The notes: generated by a model not told the origin, from the sequence alone. 8,518 nucleotides of DNA from an uncultured Eubacteriales bacterium (GCA_900546385.1 URCT01000106.1:1-8518), one strand, 5' to 3'. Numbered from the stretch's first letter, positions 1-8,081 are shown. Numbers and translations are program-made.

Positions 1-625
1 GCCGGACGACAAGCTTGCTGCCGTGCGGGAAGCCTGTAAAATGCTTGCAGCCATCCGCTCCGACATCAAGCGCGAGGTTTATGCCAAACGGCTTTCAAGC
101 CTCATGTCGCTCAGTCCCGAAAGCATCAATGCCGAAATCAAGTATGCCGCCGGTGTCGAGAATAAGCGCATCAAAGCGCGTCGGCGTGAAGAAAATATGA
201 AGTCGCTTTTCGGATACGGCGATACCGTCAATCCCCAGGCGGCTGCCAATCCCGGCGCGGCAGCTGCCGAACGGCGGATTTTGGGAATTTTAATGCTGTA
301 TCCGGAATTGCTGCCTGCGGTAAGCGTCACAGCCGAGGATTTCGTAACGGATTTTAACCGCACCTTGTTCGAACGCTTAAGCACACTTTACCAAAGCGGT
401 GAAACCGACATTTCCGCTTTGAACGAGTTTTATACGCCGGAGCAGTATTCAAAAATATTAGACATGAAACGAGAAAGAGAAAGCTTATCTGCCAACGGCA
501 AGGATACCGTGGAACAACAGCTTGTCCTCTTAAAGCAAGCCGCGAACAAATCGCTTCCGAAAGACGAGGAATCGCTTTCTGACGCTATTTCACGCATTCG
601 CCAAGAGAAAAAGAAAGGAAGTTAA
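1..625 (+). CDS. dnaG: DNA primase DnaG, C-terminal part (5' end outside window)
   Basis: DnaG makes the RNA primers for DNA replication and binds the replicative helicase through its C-terminal domain. The reading frame is open from base 2 and ends in TAA at 623-625, so about 207 C-terminal codons are present; the zinc-binding and TOPRIM catalytic domains lie upstream of the window. What remains starts with a helical segment like the end of the primase core (AAIRSDIKREVYAKRLSSL, then a LSPESINAEIK stretch). A variable charged linker follows, then a helicase-interaction domain around AAAERRILGILMLYPELLP and DFNRTLFERLSTLY, a pattern shared by primase and DnaB N-terminal-like domains. The identification rests on this pattern plus position: rpoD starts 4 bases after the stop, the classic dnaG-rpoD order. 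A GTG at 23 is internal and should not be taken as the start. The gene presumably shares a transcript with rpoD. Confidence 0.9.
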   Translation, partial: PDDKLAAVREACKMLAAIRSDIKREVYAKRLSSLMSLSPESINAEIKYAAGVENKRIKARRREENMKSLFGYGDTVNPQAAANPGAAAAERRILGILMLYPELLPAVSVTAEDFVTDFNRTLFERLSTLYQSGETDISALNEFYTPEQYSKILDMKRERESLSANGKDTVEQQLVLLKQAANKSLPKDEESLSDAISRIRQEKKKGS

Positions 626-629
626 CGAT

Positions 630-2081
630 ATGCCAAAGAAAGAAAAGAAACCCGAAGAGCTCCTCGAAACCAAGGAAGTAACCGAAACGGAACAGTCTGT
701 AAAGACTGTCGATCCGGCAGAAGCGGAAACGGCTGAAAAACCTGCCAAAAAAGCGACAAAAGCGCATAAATCTGCCAAGCCGACAACGGAAACTGCAGAG
801 ACTTCGGACAAGCGTGTACCGGAAGCAAAGGAACCGGAAAATAAAAACGAACGTGCAGAAAACGCGCCGGAAAAGAAAACCGAGCACGCGTCTTCTGCCG
901 CAGATGCGTCTTCCGAAAAACATAAAAAAACGTCTAAAACGAACGGTAAAGCCGGCGAAAAAGCGGGCGAACCGAGAAAGAAGAACGAGATCCAGGATCT
1001 CATCGAAAAGGGCAAAGCCAAAGGCTCGCTCACCAATGAAGAAATCTTGGAAATCGTGGATCACGAGGATTTGGACGTCGAGAACATGGAAAAGCTTCTC
1101 GAACAGATCGAATCTCTCGGCATTGAAATCAAAGAGTCCTATGACGACATTCCTGACCTTGCCGCCATCGAGAGCGAAATCGCCGGCATGGAAAAAATGG
1201 ACGGCTATGAAAGCGTTGATGACATGGATGGCTCGGTCGCTCAAGACGGCCTTATCATCGACGACCCGGTCAAAATGTATCTCAAGGAAATCGGCAAGGT
1301 GGAGCTTCTGTCGACCGAACGGGAACTGGAGCTTGCCGAAAAAATGGCCAAGGGCGACGAGCAGGCCAAGAAAATCTTGGTGGAAAGCAACCTGCGCCTT
1401 GTGGTCAGCATTGCCAAACGCTATGTCGGACGCGGTATGTTCTTCCTCGACCTGATTCAAGAGGGAAATTTGGGTCTTATGAAAGCCGTGGAAAAATTCG
1501 ACTACACCAAGGGCTATAAATTCTCGACCTATGCGACCTGGTGGATTCGTCAGGCCATTACGCGCGCCATTGCCGACCAGGCAAGAACCATCCGTATTCC
1601 GGTGCATATGGTGGAAACCATCAACAAGGTGCTTCGTGTTTCCCGTCAGCTGCTGCAGGAGCTTGGTCATGAAGCTTCGACCGAGGAAATTGCTGAACGC
1701 ATGAATATGAGCGTCGACAAGGTGCGCGAAATTATGAAGCTTGCGCAAGAACCGGTCAGCCTCGAAACGCCGATCGGCGAAGAGGAGGACAGCCATCTCG
1801 GCGATTTCATTCCGGATGACGACGCGCCGGCACCGGCAGAGGCGGCTTCGTACACGCTGTTACGCGAACAGTTATGCGAGGTTCTTCACACGCTGACGCC
1901 GCGTGAGGAACATGTCTTAAAGCTCCGTTTCGGTTTGGAGGACGGCCGCACACGCACTCTGGAAGAGGTTGGCGAAGTGTTTAACATCACGCGCGAACGC
2001 ATTCGTCAGATCGAAGCCAAGGCGCTGCGCAAACTGCGCCATCCAAGCCGCTCCAAGAGACTGAAGGATTATCTGGATTAA
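630..2081 (+). CDS. rpoD: RNA polymerase primary sigma factor RpoD/SigA
   Basis: This is the housekeeping sigma-70 factor that directs RNA polymerase to -35/-10 promoters. The 483-residue protein shows the expected order. Residues 1-118 are a Lys/Glu/Ala/Thr-rich, probably disordered extension. A region 1.1-like helical segment lies at about 119-170, and region 1.2 at about 211-243 (DDPVKMYLKEIGKVELLSTE). Region 2 covers about 246-335, with the core-binding DLIQEGNLGLMKAVEKFD and the -10 reading FSTYATWWIRQAITRAI. Region 3 is about 336-405. Region 4 is about 415-483, with the -35 helix-turn-helix RTLEEVGEVFNITRERIRQIE and the family ending RKLRHPSRSKRLKDYLD. The match to SigA of Bacillota is near-textbook in regions 2-4. 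The start ATG has an AAAGGAAG ribosome binding site at 614-621, eight bases upstream and inside the end of dnaG. The next gene begins 11 bases after the stop. Confidence 0.98.
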   Translation: MPKKEKKPEELLETKEVTETEQSVKTVDPAEAETAEKPAKKATKAHKSAKPTTETAETSDKRVPEAKEPENKNERAENAPEKKTEHASSAADASSEKHKKTSKTNGKAGEKAGEPRKKNEIQDLIEKGKAKGSLTNEEILEIVDHEDLDVENMEKLLEQIESLGIEIKESYDDIPDLAAIESEIAGMEKMDGYESVDDMDGSVAQDGLIIDDPVKMYLKEIGKVELLSTERELELAEKMAKGDEQAKKILVESNLRLVVSIAKRYVGRGMFFLDLIQEGNLGLMKAVEKFDYTKGYKFSTYATWWIRQAITRAIADQARTIRIPVHMVETINKVLRVSRQLLQELGHEASTEEIAERMNMSVDKVREIMKLAQEPVSLETPIGEEEDSHLGDFIPDDDAPAPAEAASYTLLREQLCEVLHTLTPREEHVLKLRFGLEDGRTRTLEEVGEVFNITRERIRQIEAKALRKLRHPSRSKRLKDYLD

Positions 2082-2092
2082 GGGAGAACCAT

Positions 2093-2779
2093 ATGGCAAA
2101 AATTGGCATTATCGCGGCACTTGACCGCGAAATCAACAAATATATTGCCGACTTTTCGGCAGAACGGATGGATAACGGCTTTATCTACCAAGGTGCATTT
2201 GCCGGCCATGAGCTGTATTTAACGCTTTGCGGCGTCGGTAAAGTCAATGCCGCTATCTGCACCCAACGCTTAATTGACTTGGTTCATCCGGATATTCTCC
2301 TTAATTCCGGCGTTGCCGGCGGCGTTTCGGACAAGCTGCACATCTGTGACCTTGCCATATCCGATTCGCTGACGTATCACGATTTCTACCCGATCGACGT
2401 GCTTGATAAATACGCGCCTGGTCGTTCGGTTTTCCCGGCAGATGAGAAACTAATCGAGCTTGCCGTGCGTGCCGCCAACGAATACCATAAGACCGAGCCG
2501 CATTTCCGCTACCTTGTCGGAAAAATCATTTCGGGCGACCAGTTTATCGAGGATAAGCAGAAAGTTCTCGCTTTCCGGGATACATACAACGCTTTGTGTA
2601 CCGAAATGGAAGGTGCCGCCGTGGCGCATACGGCGTATGCGAACCGTGTTCCGTTTATCGTCATGCGCACGATTTCGGACAATGCCGACGAAAATGCCGA
2701 TATGTCGTTTACGGAAATGGCAACAATTGCCGCCGAACGCGTTAGCTTTATCGTCAAGGAAATGATTCGTCTGTATTAA
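2093..2779 (+). CDS. mtnN: 5'-methylthioadenosine/S-adenosylhomocysteine nucleosidase
   Basis: This enzyme removes adenine from S-adenosylhomocysteine and 5'-methylthioadenosine, clearing inhibitory by-products of methylation and polyamine synthesis; it is cytoplasmic. The 228-residue length fits the family (about 230). The N-terminus KIGIIAALDREI aligns with KIGIIGAMEEEV of E. coli MTAN, so Glu13 matches the active-site Glu12. The nucleoside phosphorylase superfamily turn appears as NSGVAGG (71-77). CTEMEGAAVAH (169-179) carries the ribose-binding Met-Glu pair (Met172-Glu173), and MRTISDNAD (191-199) carries the catalytic Asp (Asp196). All key residues are therefore present. A futalosine hydrolase or purine phosphorylase is less likely given the MEGAAVAH and RTISD motifs and the length. 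The ribosome binding site AAGGGAGAA at 2080-2088 overlaps the rpoD stop, so the two are probably co-transcribed. A nucleosidase at this place is unusual; a tRNA methyltransferase (trmK) gene is common after rpoD in Bacillota. Confidence 0.9.
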   Translation: MAKIGIIAALDREINKYIADFSAERMDNGFIYQGAFAGHELYLTLCGVGKVNAAICTQRLIDLVHPDILLNSGVAGGVSDKLHICDLAISDSLTYHDFYPIDVLDKYAPGRSVFPADEKLIELAVRAANEYHKTEPHFRYLVGKIISGDQFIEDKQKVLAFRDTYNALCTEMEGAAVAHTAYANRVPFIVMRTISDNADENADMSFTEMATIAAERVSFIVKEMIRLY

Positions 2780-2799
2780 CACGTTTTCTGAAATCTTAC

Positions 2800-2810
2800 G
2801 GAGAAAGGAG
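2800..2810 (+). promoter_or_regulatory. Ribosome binding site deciding the PBP start
   Basis: GGAGAAAGGAG is a strong Shine-Dalgarno sequence. Its last base lies 8 bases before the ATG at 2819 but only 2 bases before an in-frame TTG at 2813. The ATG is therefore the start. Confidence 0.85.
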
Positions 2811-2818
2811 CTTTGCCC

Positions 2819-4924
2819 ATGCGGCATATTTTCGGACAGTCGAATAAAACGGGGCTTGCCGGATGGCGGCTGTGGTTTTTGGTCGCGGCGTTTGGTGCCG
2901 TGTGCATGGGATTTGTGGCAAGACTCCTTTATTTGCAGGTGGTGGACACCGAAGAATACGAGAGCAAGGCGGTTGCCAACAACTATAAAAGTGCCGTCAT
3001 ACCGGCCAGCCGCGGTGAGATCTACGACCGAAACGGGAAGAAATTGGTGACCAATGTCATTTCCTACAACATCGATATCAATCGGACGACGCTGGAAAAC
3101 GGCGGTTCGGTTGAGATATTGTCAAAGCTCATCGATCTGTTGGCAAAGCATGACGTTGAAATTCCGGATACCTGTCCGCTAACGCTTACGGCTCCGTATG
3201 CGTTGGATGGCGATTACATATTCGATGCCGATAAAAAGCGATTATTCGAGCGTTTTCTGAAAAATAACGATAAGGACGCCTCCGAATTGACCGGAACGGA
3301 TTTTTATGCCTATCTTGTCAAACGCTTCGGCATTGACGAGGATTTGGCGCAAACGCCTAAAGGGCGGAAAATCGCCGCAATTCGCTACGATATGGAAAAC
3401 GCGGATTTTTCGACGCTTACGCCGTATACGCTTTTGCGAAACGTGGACGAAACGCTTAAAACCGTCATTTCCGAGCATTCGTATGAGCTGCACGGAATCG
3501 AGCTTTCCCGTTCGTATGCCCGAGAATACGATGAGAATGCGGTTCTTTGCCATATTCTCGGCAGCACCGGCCCGATCTATGCCGAGGAGGCCGATGAATA
3601 TATCAAAGAAAAGGGCTATCCGTATAATGCCACCATCGGCAAGGACGGAATCGAAAAGGCCTTTGAGGATTATCTGCGGCCGATCGACGGAACGGCTTTG
3701 TGTGAGATCGACGGCGAGAACAACTTAGTCGGCTATGAGATCACCAAAGAGCCGAAAGAGGGCTATTCGGTGCGCTTGACCGTTGACGCGGACTTGCAGG
3801 CTCTTGTTGAGGAATCGTTAAAGAAGCAGATCGCGCTTGCGGTGGAATATGCCATAAAATCCGGAAAACCGTATTCGGGCGAAGATTGTCATGCCGGCGC
3901 GGCGGTGGTTTTGGATGTCAACTCCGCCGAGATTTTGGCACTTGCCAGTGCACCCGGCTATGATCTCAACACCTATTCGGCAAACTTCAATGACTTAAAG
4001 GTAGATCCGACATCGCCGCTCATGAACCGCGCCACGCAAGGTATTTATCCGCCCGGTTCGACTTTCAAGATGCTGACTGCTGCAGCTGCACTTGACAGCG
4101 GCACGATTGATATCAACACCTATGTCCGTGACGAGGGCGAATACAAGAAATATGCGCCGACGTATACGCCGCGGTGTTGGATCTACTTAAAGCACGGCAC
4201 AACGCACGGATATGTCAATGTGGCTGATGCCATCAAAGTTTCCTGCAACTACTTTTTCTATACGGTCGCCGATAAAATGGGCGTGGATGAAATTGTTCGC
4301 TACGCCAAGGACTTTGGTCTTGGCGTAAAAACCGGCATTGAAGTGTCGGAAAAAGAGGGCATTTTGGCAAGCCCCGAATACAAGGAATCGCACGGCTATG
4401 TGTGGAATCCCGGCGATACGCTGCAAATGGCCATCGGTCAGTCGGACAACGCCTTTACGCCGCTGCAGCTTGCTTCGTATATGTCCACCATCGTCAACGG
4501 CGGCAACCGCTATAAGACGACCTTGTTGAAATCCGTGGATGAATTCGGCACCGGCAAACCGATCCATGAAAATGCACCGGTTTTGTTGAATAAAACGCAT
4601 TTGTCCGACCAAACCGTCGGCATTATCAAATCGGCCATGCGCTCGGTTGTGGATGATGAGGGCGGTACGGCAAGAAGCGTGTTCGGCTCTAAGCCCTATG
4701 CGCGCGATATCGGCGGAAAAACCGGTACGGCACAGGTTTCCAAAGGAAGCGATACGGTGCTGTTTGTCGGCTTTGCTCCGTATGAAAATCCGCAGATTGC
4801 CGTGGCGGTCGTCATCGAAAACGGCAACAGCAGTACACGAGCGTCGAGCGTTGCGGCGGACATTTTCGATTACTATTTTGCAGGATTAAACCAAACCCAA
4901 ACGCCAAACAATCCGCCTGCCTAA
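2819..4924 (+). CDS. Penicillin-binding protein 2 type transpeptidase (class B PBP)
   Basis: This is a membrane-anchored D,D-transpeptidase that cross-links peptidoglycan outside the membrane, probably in cell elongation with a SEDS partner such as RodA. From ATG 2819 it has 701 residues. One membrane anchor lies at about 17-38 (WFLVAAFGAVCMGFVARLLY). RGEIYDRNG (65-73) marks the class B dimerisation/linker domain, which continues to about residue 320. The transpeptidase domain carries all three penicillin-binding motifs: STFK with the acylated Ser414 and Lys417, SCN (475-477) and KTGT (634-637). There is no PASTA repeat or transglycosylase domain. The mrdA (PBP2) subtype is preferred over FtsI/SpoVD by overall pattern and the absent PASTA domains, but rodA and mreBCD are not next to it, so the elongation role is inferred. 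The gene begins 39 bases after mtnN, and the ribosome binding site of the next gene overlaps its stop. Confidence 0.93.
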   Translation: MRHIFGQSNKTGLAGWRLWFLVAAFGAVCMGFVARLLYLQVVDTEEYESKAVANNYKSAVIPASRGEIYDRNGKKLVTNVISYNIDINRTTLENGGSVEILSKLIDLLAKHDVEIPDTCPLTLTAPYALDGDYIFDADKKRLFERFLKNNDKDASELTGTDFYAYLVKRFGIDEDLAQTPKGRKIAAIRYDMENADFSTLTPYTLLRNVDETLKTVISEHSYELHGIELSRSYAREYDENAVLCHILGSTGPIYAEEADEYIKEKGYPYNATIGKDGIEKAFEDYLRPIDGTALCEIDGENNLVGYEITKEPKEGYSVRLTVDADLQALVEESLKKQIALAVEYAIKSGKPYSGEDCHAGAAVVLDVNSAEILALASAPGYDLNTYSANFNDLKVDPTSPLMNRATQGIYPPGSTFKMLTAAAALDSGTIDINTYVRDEGEYKKYAPTYTPRCWIYLKHGTTHGYVNVADAIKVSCNYFFYTVADKMGVDEIVRYAKDFGLGVKTGIEVSEKEGILASPEYKESHGYVWNPGDTLQMAIGQSDNAFTPLQLASYMSTIVNGGNRYKTTLLKSVDEFGTGKPIHENAPVLLNKTHLSDQTVGIIKSAMRSVVDDEGGTARSVFGSKPYARDIGGKTGTAQVSKGSDTVLFVGFAPYENPQIAVAVVIENGNSSTRASSVAADIFDYYFAGLNQTQTPNNPPA

Positions 4925-4934
4925 GGAGTAGCAC

Positions 4935-6095
4935 ATGGAATCCTCTTCGAAAACGGCTGTTTCCGAAACGAACGAACAGCACGCTTTGCCGTGCAAAAGC
5001 GAACGACCCTACGGCAAACGCAGCCCCAAAATTCTTGTCCTCAGCGTGGCACTCTTTGTTTTTTCGCTTGCTGTTTTAATCCTTGGTGCATTGTGCCCGA
5101 CCTTTGCCGAATGGTACACGACCACAGTTTCGGCGTTTTTTCGGGCGGCACTTGCACTTTTGACAGCACCTTTCCCGTTTTCGCTTGCCGAGACACTTGT
5201 TCTTGCAGGCCCGGCGGCATTCGTGATTCTCTTGCTTTTTCGGATTTTACAACGAGTCTTTACAAAGAAAAAAGGCTGCGTCAGGCGGTTTCTTCTTCAC
5301 AGCTTTTGCTTCGTTTTGTGCGCTCTGTCGGTGGTTATGCAAACCTTCGGCATTTGCTACAAGCGTAACCGCGTCGAAACCCGATTTGCACTCGATACCG
5401 ATACGTTGACGGAACACGATATTTATGTCAGCGCGCTTCTTGTCAAGCACATGGCCGAGGACAGCCGCCAATCGCTTTTGTGCGATGCCGACGGCGCGAC
5501 GCAAATGCCGTATGATTTTCATACGTTAAAACAGAAAATTCGCGAAGGCTATGCACAGTTTCTGCCGTCGCTTCCGCCGATTTTAAGTGTAAAGCCGGTG
5601 GTTTTATCCGAGCCGTGGACATATATGCATATTTCGGGAATGTATATGCCGCTCACGGGCGAATCCAACCTCAATATGAATTTTCCCGATTATACGTTTG
5701 CCTTTACGGCTTGTCACGAAACGGCACATCAGCTTGGCATCGCCTATGAAAGCGAAGCGAATTTTTATGCCTTTCTTGCGTGCCTGTACGCCGAGGACGA
5801 CTATTTGCGCTATGCCGGTTGTGTCAATCTGCTTGAATATCTGATGGCAGACTTGTCGGCAAAAGACCTGCAAACGCTGTTCCAAAGCATGGATGCCGGT
5901 ATCATTGACGAATGGCGCGCCTACAGTGCCTTTTTCGAAAAGTACCGTGCGTCGGCGGCAGCAGCAATTTCCGACAGCGTGAACGACGGCTACCTAAAGT
6001 CGCAGGGCGTTACAAGCGGCACCGCAAACTACTCGGAGGTATCGCGGTTAGCGGCTGCGTATCTGAAACAGAAGTTTCCGGAATCCTACGCATAA
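4935..6095 (+). CDS. DUF3810 family membrane protein with HETAH metalloprotease-like motif
   Basis: The exact function is unknown. The 386-residue protein has a charged N-terminal tail of about 30 residues, then three likely membrane helices at about 33-53, 85-105 and 120-140. A soluble C-terminal domain of about 245 residues follows. This contains TACHETAHQLGIAYESEANF, where HETAH (261-265) is an HExxH zinc site. The third ligand may be Glu272 or Glu274 in YESEAN, as in gluzincin peptidases; that choice is inference. The arrangement matches the DUF3810 family as I recall it, which includes members from Bacteroidota and Bacillota. By simple topology, with positives after helix 2 (TKKKGCVRR) and three helices, the domain would face outside if the N-terminus is inside. 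The ribosome binding site AAGGAG (4923-4928) overlaps the stop of the penicillin-binding protein gene, so the two are closely linked in translation and may share a cell-envelope role. Confidence 0.8.
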   Translation: MESSSKTAVSETNEQHALPCKSERPYGKRSPKILVLSVALFVFSLAVLILGALCPTFAEWYTTTVSAFFRAALALLTAPFPFSLAETLVLAGPAAFVILLLFRILQRVFTKKKGCVRRFLLHSFCFVLCALSVVMQTFGICYKRNRVETRFALDTDTLTEHDIYVSALLVKHMAEDSRQSLLCDADGATQMPYDFHTLKQKIREGYAQFLPSLPPILSVKPVVLSEPWTYMHISGMYMPLTGESNLNMNFPDYTFAFTACHETAHQLGIAYESEANFYAFLACLYAEDDYLRYAGCVNLLEYLMADLSAKDLQTLFQSMDAGIIDEWRAYSAFFEKYRASAAAAISDSVNDGYLKSQGVTSGTANYSEVSRLAAAYLKQKFPESYA

Positions 6096-6143
6096 TTTAC
6101 GGAACAGAAATAAAATCGCTATAAGAAATCAGCAAAAAATAAG

Positions 6144-6149
6144 TATACT
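6144..6149 (+). promoter_or_regulatory. Weak candidate -10 box upstream of the DUF1385 gene
   Basis: The 81-base gap 6096-6176 is the longest non-coding stretch before the right edge and is AT-richer than its flanks. It contains TATACT, five of six matches to TATAAT. No TTGACA-like -35 box is visible 16-18 bases upstream and there is no extended TGn, so this is only a candidate. No terminator hairpin is seen in the gap, and read-through from the upstream genes is equally possible. Confidence 0.25.
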
Positions 6150-6163
6150 ATTTCCATATCAAT

Positions 6164-6168
6164 AAGGA
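6164..6168 (+). promoter_or_regulatory. Ribosome binding site deciding the DUF1385 start
   Basis: AAGGA lies 8 bases before the ATG at 6177 but overlaps the in-frame ATG at 6168. The downstream ATG is therefore the better start, making the protein three residues shorter. Confidence 0.7.
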
Positions 6169-6176
6169 TGTGCACA

Positions 6177-7193
6177 ATGAAAAATAAAACACCAGTTTCT
6201 TGCCCGGAACGTCTCGGCACGGTCGGCGGCCAAGCGGTTTTGGAAGGCGTTATGATGAAATCCAAGGATCGCGTGGCACTTTCGGTACGCAAAACCGACG
6301 GAACGATCGAAACCGAAACCACGCCGTATCATTCGGCACGCGAAAAAAACAAATTCTTCGGCCTGCCGCTCATCCGCGGAATTGTCAATTTCGTTGAAAT
6401 GATGATTTTGAGCTTCCACACGCTCAACCGTTCGGCCGAAATGCTCGGCATTGAGGATGAAGAAGAATCTAAGTTTGAAAAATGGTTAAGGGAAAAATTC
6501 GGAAAAAGCATTGCCGCCGTTGCTTCGGTCATCGGAGCGATTCTCGGCGTGCTGCTTTCGGTCGGACTGTTTTTCGTGCTTCCGGCGATTATCTCGGATT
6601 TTGTGGCCAAATTCTGCGACAACCGGTTGTTAAAAAGTGCCGTGGACGGCTTTTCGAAGATCCTTATATTTGTACTTTACATTGCGCTTGTGTCTTTGAT
6701 TCCCGATATGCGGCGCGTGTTTGAATACCATGGGGCAGAGCATAAATCGATTTTCTGCCACGAGGCAGGCCTTGAACTAACGCCGGAAAACGTGAAAATT
6801 CAAAGCCGGTTCCATCCGCGCTGCGGCACCAGCTTTTTGTTTGTCATGATGTTCATCGGCATTTTGGTGTCGGTTTTCTATATCGATGTCAACATCTATC
6901 TTCGCATTCCGATAAAGCTTTGCGTGCTGCCCCTTGTGATAGGCATTGGATATGAATTTATCCGCTATGCCGGAAAGCACGACAATCTGTTTGTGCGCAT
7001 CTGTTCCGCACCCGGCCTTTGGATTCAGCGTCTTACCACCAAAGAACCGGACACAAGCGAAATCGAAGTGGCGATTGCCTCGTTAAAGGCGGCTTTACCG
7101 GAGATATATCCGCCGGAAGAACCGGAAAAACCGGATGACGCACCGACGCAAACCTCCGAAACGGATACGACCGAATCCGCTTCTCATACGTAA
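6177..7193 (+). CDS. DUF1385 (YqhQ-like) integral membrane protein
   Basis: This is a conserved membrane protein of unknown function, homologous to Bacillus subtilis YqhQ. From ATG 6177 it has 338 residues. The N-terminus carries the family signature VGGQAVLEGVMM (16-27). About four membrane helices follow the cytoplasmic-looking start: SVIGAILGVLLSVGLFFVLP, ILIFVLYIALVSLIPD, FLFVMMFIGILVSVFYIDV and LCVLPLVIGIGYEFIRYA. Between helices 2 and 3 lie the conserved EYHGAEHK (183-190) and HPRCGT (213-218), rich in His, Glu and Cys; metal binding or catalysis is possible but unproven. The last 40 or so residues are acidic, Pro/Thr-rich and probably disordered. The gene sits 39 bases before prmC. DUF1385-prmC-prfA neighbourhoods are known in Clostridia, which supports the identification but does not reveal a function. 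A membrane link to release-factor modification would be speculation. Confidence 0.92.
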   Translation: MKNKTPVSCPERLGTVGGQAVLEGVMMKSKDRVALSVRKTDGTIETETTPYHSAREKNKFFGLPLIRGIVNFVEMMILSFHTLNRSAEMLGIEDEEESKFEKWLREKFGKSIAAVASVIGAILGVLLSVGLFFVLPAIISDFVAKFCDNRLLKSAVDGFSKILIFVLYIALVSLIPDMRRVFEYHGAEHKSIFCHEAGLELTPENVKIQSRFHPRCGTSFLFVMMFIGILVSVFYIDVNIYLRIPIKLCVLPLVIGIGYEFIRYAGKHDNLFVRICSAPGLWIQRLTTKEPDTSEIEVAIASLKAALPEIYPPEEPEKPDDAPTQTSETDTTESASHT

Positions 7194-7232
7194 AATAAAC
7201 CGCTTTGCGGCGATTCGGAGAAGAAACCCAGC

Positions 7233-8069
7233 ATGACATTAAATGATTTCAGAATACAGGCGATTCATGCGCTCGAAAACATTGCGGACAATCCGCGCTT
7301 TGAAGCGGAGCAGTTGATTCAATGGGCCTTAAAGATGAATCGCAACGAAATGCTCTTAAAACGGCGGGAAGCACTGACACCCGGCAAGATTTCCCAACTG
7401 ACCGAAGCACTCAACCGGCGGCTTGCCCGCGAACCGCTGCAGTACATATGCGGCGAATGGGATTTTTACGGGCTTCGTATGTTTTGCGGCAAAGGCTGCT
7501 TGATTCCGCGGCCGGAAACGGAAATGCTTGTGGATTATGCGATTCGCGCACTTCCGCGCGGCGGCCATTTGCTCGACCTTTGCACCGGCAGCGGCTGCAT
7601 TGCCGTGGCTGTGCTCAATAACCGGCCGGACGTGACGGCGGCAGCGGTGGATGTGTCGCAGGCGGCACTTTCTTATGCGCGAAAAAATGCCGAATATCAC
7701 GGCATCGGCGAGGATCGGCTGGAGCTTGTCTGCACCGATATTCTCGATTACACGCCGTTTCGCATCCCGGATGTGGTGGTGTCCAATCCGCCGTATATCA
7801 AAACCGCGGATATTGCCGGACTTTCGCCGGAGGTGCAGTATGAGCCGTATATTGCCCTCAACGGCGGCTATGACGGCTTGGAGTTTTACAAGATCATTGC
7901 ATCGAAATACAGCCGTTATCTGAAAAACACCTCGGAGATAGCCGTGGAAGTCGGCTATGACATTGCCGAGGAGGTCTCGGCACTTTTCCGCGGAAAACGC
8001 TTTCAAACGGAGCTGCTCACCGATGCATTCGGCGTGGAACGCGTTTGCGTGGCGCGGATGCATGAGTGA
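7233..8069 (+). CDS. prmC: Peptide chain release factor N5-glutamine methyltransferase PrmC
   Basis: PrmC (HemK) uses S-adenosylmethionine to methylate the glutamine of the GGQ motif in release factors RF1 and RF2, which improves translation termination. The 278-residue length is typical. An N-terminal helical domain (about 1-80) recognises the release factor. IPRPETEMLVDYA is a family signature at the domain boundary. LDLCTGSGCIAVAV (114-127) is the SAM-binding motif I, with Cys in place of the more common Gly in D-x-G-T-G-S-G. SNPPYI contains the catalytic NPPY (185-188) that holds the target amide. The Asn and both Pro residues are intact, so the enzyme should be active. NPPY also occurs in other amino-methyltransferases such as PrmB, but the PRPETE motif and neighbours favour PrmC. 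The GGAG at 7217-7220 is 12 bases from the ATG, a long spacing for a ribosome binding site. The product SAH is a substrate of the nucleosidase encoded at 2093-2779. Confidence 0.95.
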   Translation: MTLNDFRIQAIHALENIADNPRFEAEQLIQWALKMNRNEMLLKRREALTPGKISQLTEALNRRLAREPLQYICGEWDFYGLRMFCGKGCLIPRPETEMLVDYAIRALPRGGHLLDLCTGSGCIAVAVLNNRPDVTAAAVDVSQAALSYARKNAEYHGIGEDRLELVCTDILDYTPFRIPDVVVSNPPYIKTADIAGLSPEVQYEPYIALNGGYDGLEFYKIIASKYSRYLKNTSEIAVEVGYDIAEEVSALFRGKRFQTELLTDAFGVERVCVARMHE

Positions 8070-8081
8070 GAATTGTGTCAC

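Noticed and set aside
585..1796. A 403-codon open frame on the minus strand opposite rpoD
   Set aside because: It is rich in Phe, Leu and Arg because it reads the complement of Lys and Glu codons of rpoD. It has no recognisable domain, and rpoD is a certain gene on the other strand.
2813..2818. TTG at 2813 as the start of the penicillin-binding protein
   Set aside because: It is only 2 bases from the ribosome binding site, while the ATG at 2819 has an ideal 8-base spacing.
6091..6096. CATAAT as a -10 box at the end of the DUF3810 gene
   Set aside because: It overlaps the stop codon and no matching -35 box lies 16-18 bases upstream.
7200..7210. CCGC-TTT-GCGG short hairpin between the DUF1385 gene and prmC
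   Set aside because: The stem is only 4 base pairs and is not followed by a T-run on the + strand, so a terminator is not supported.
7356..8081. A 241-codon open frame on the minus strand opposite prmC
   Set aside because: It is the complement of a well-supported prmC, rich in His and Arg, without recognisable domains.
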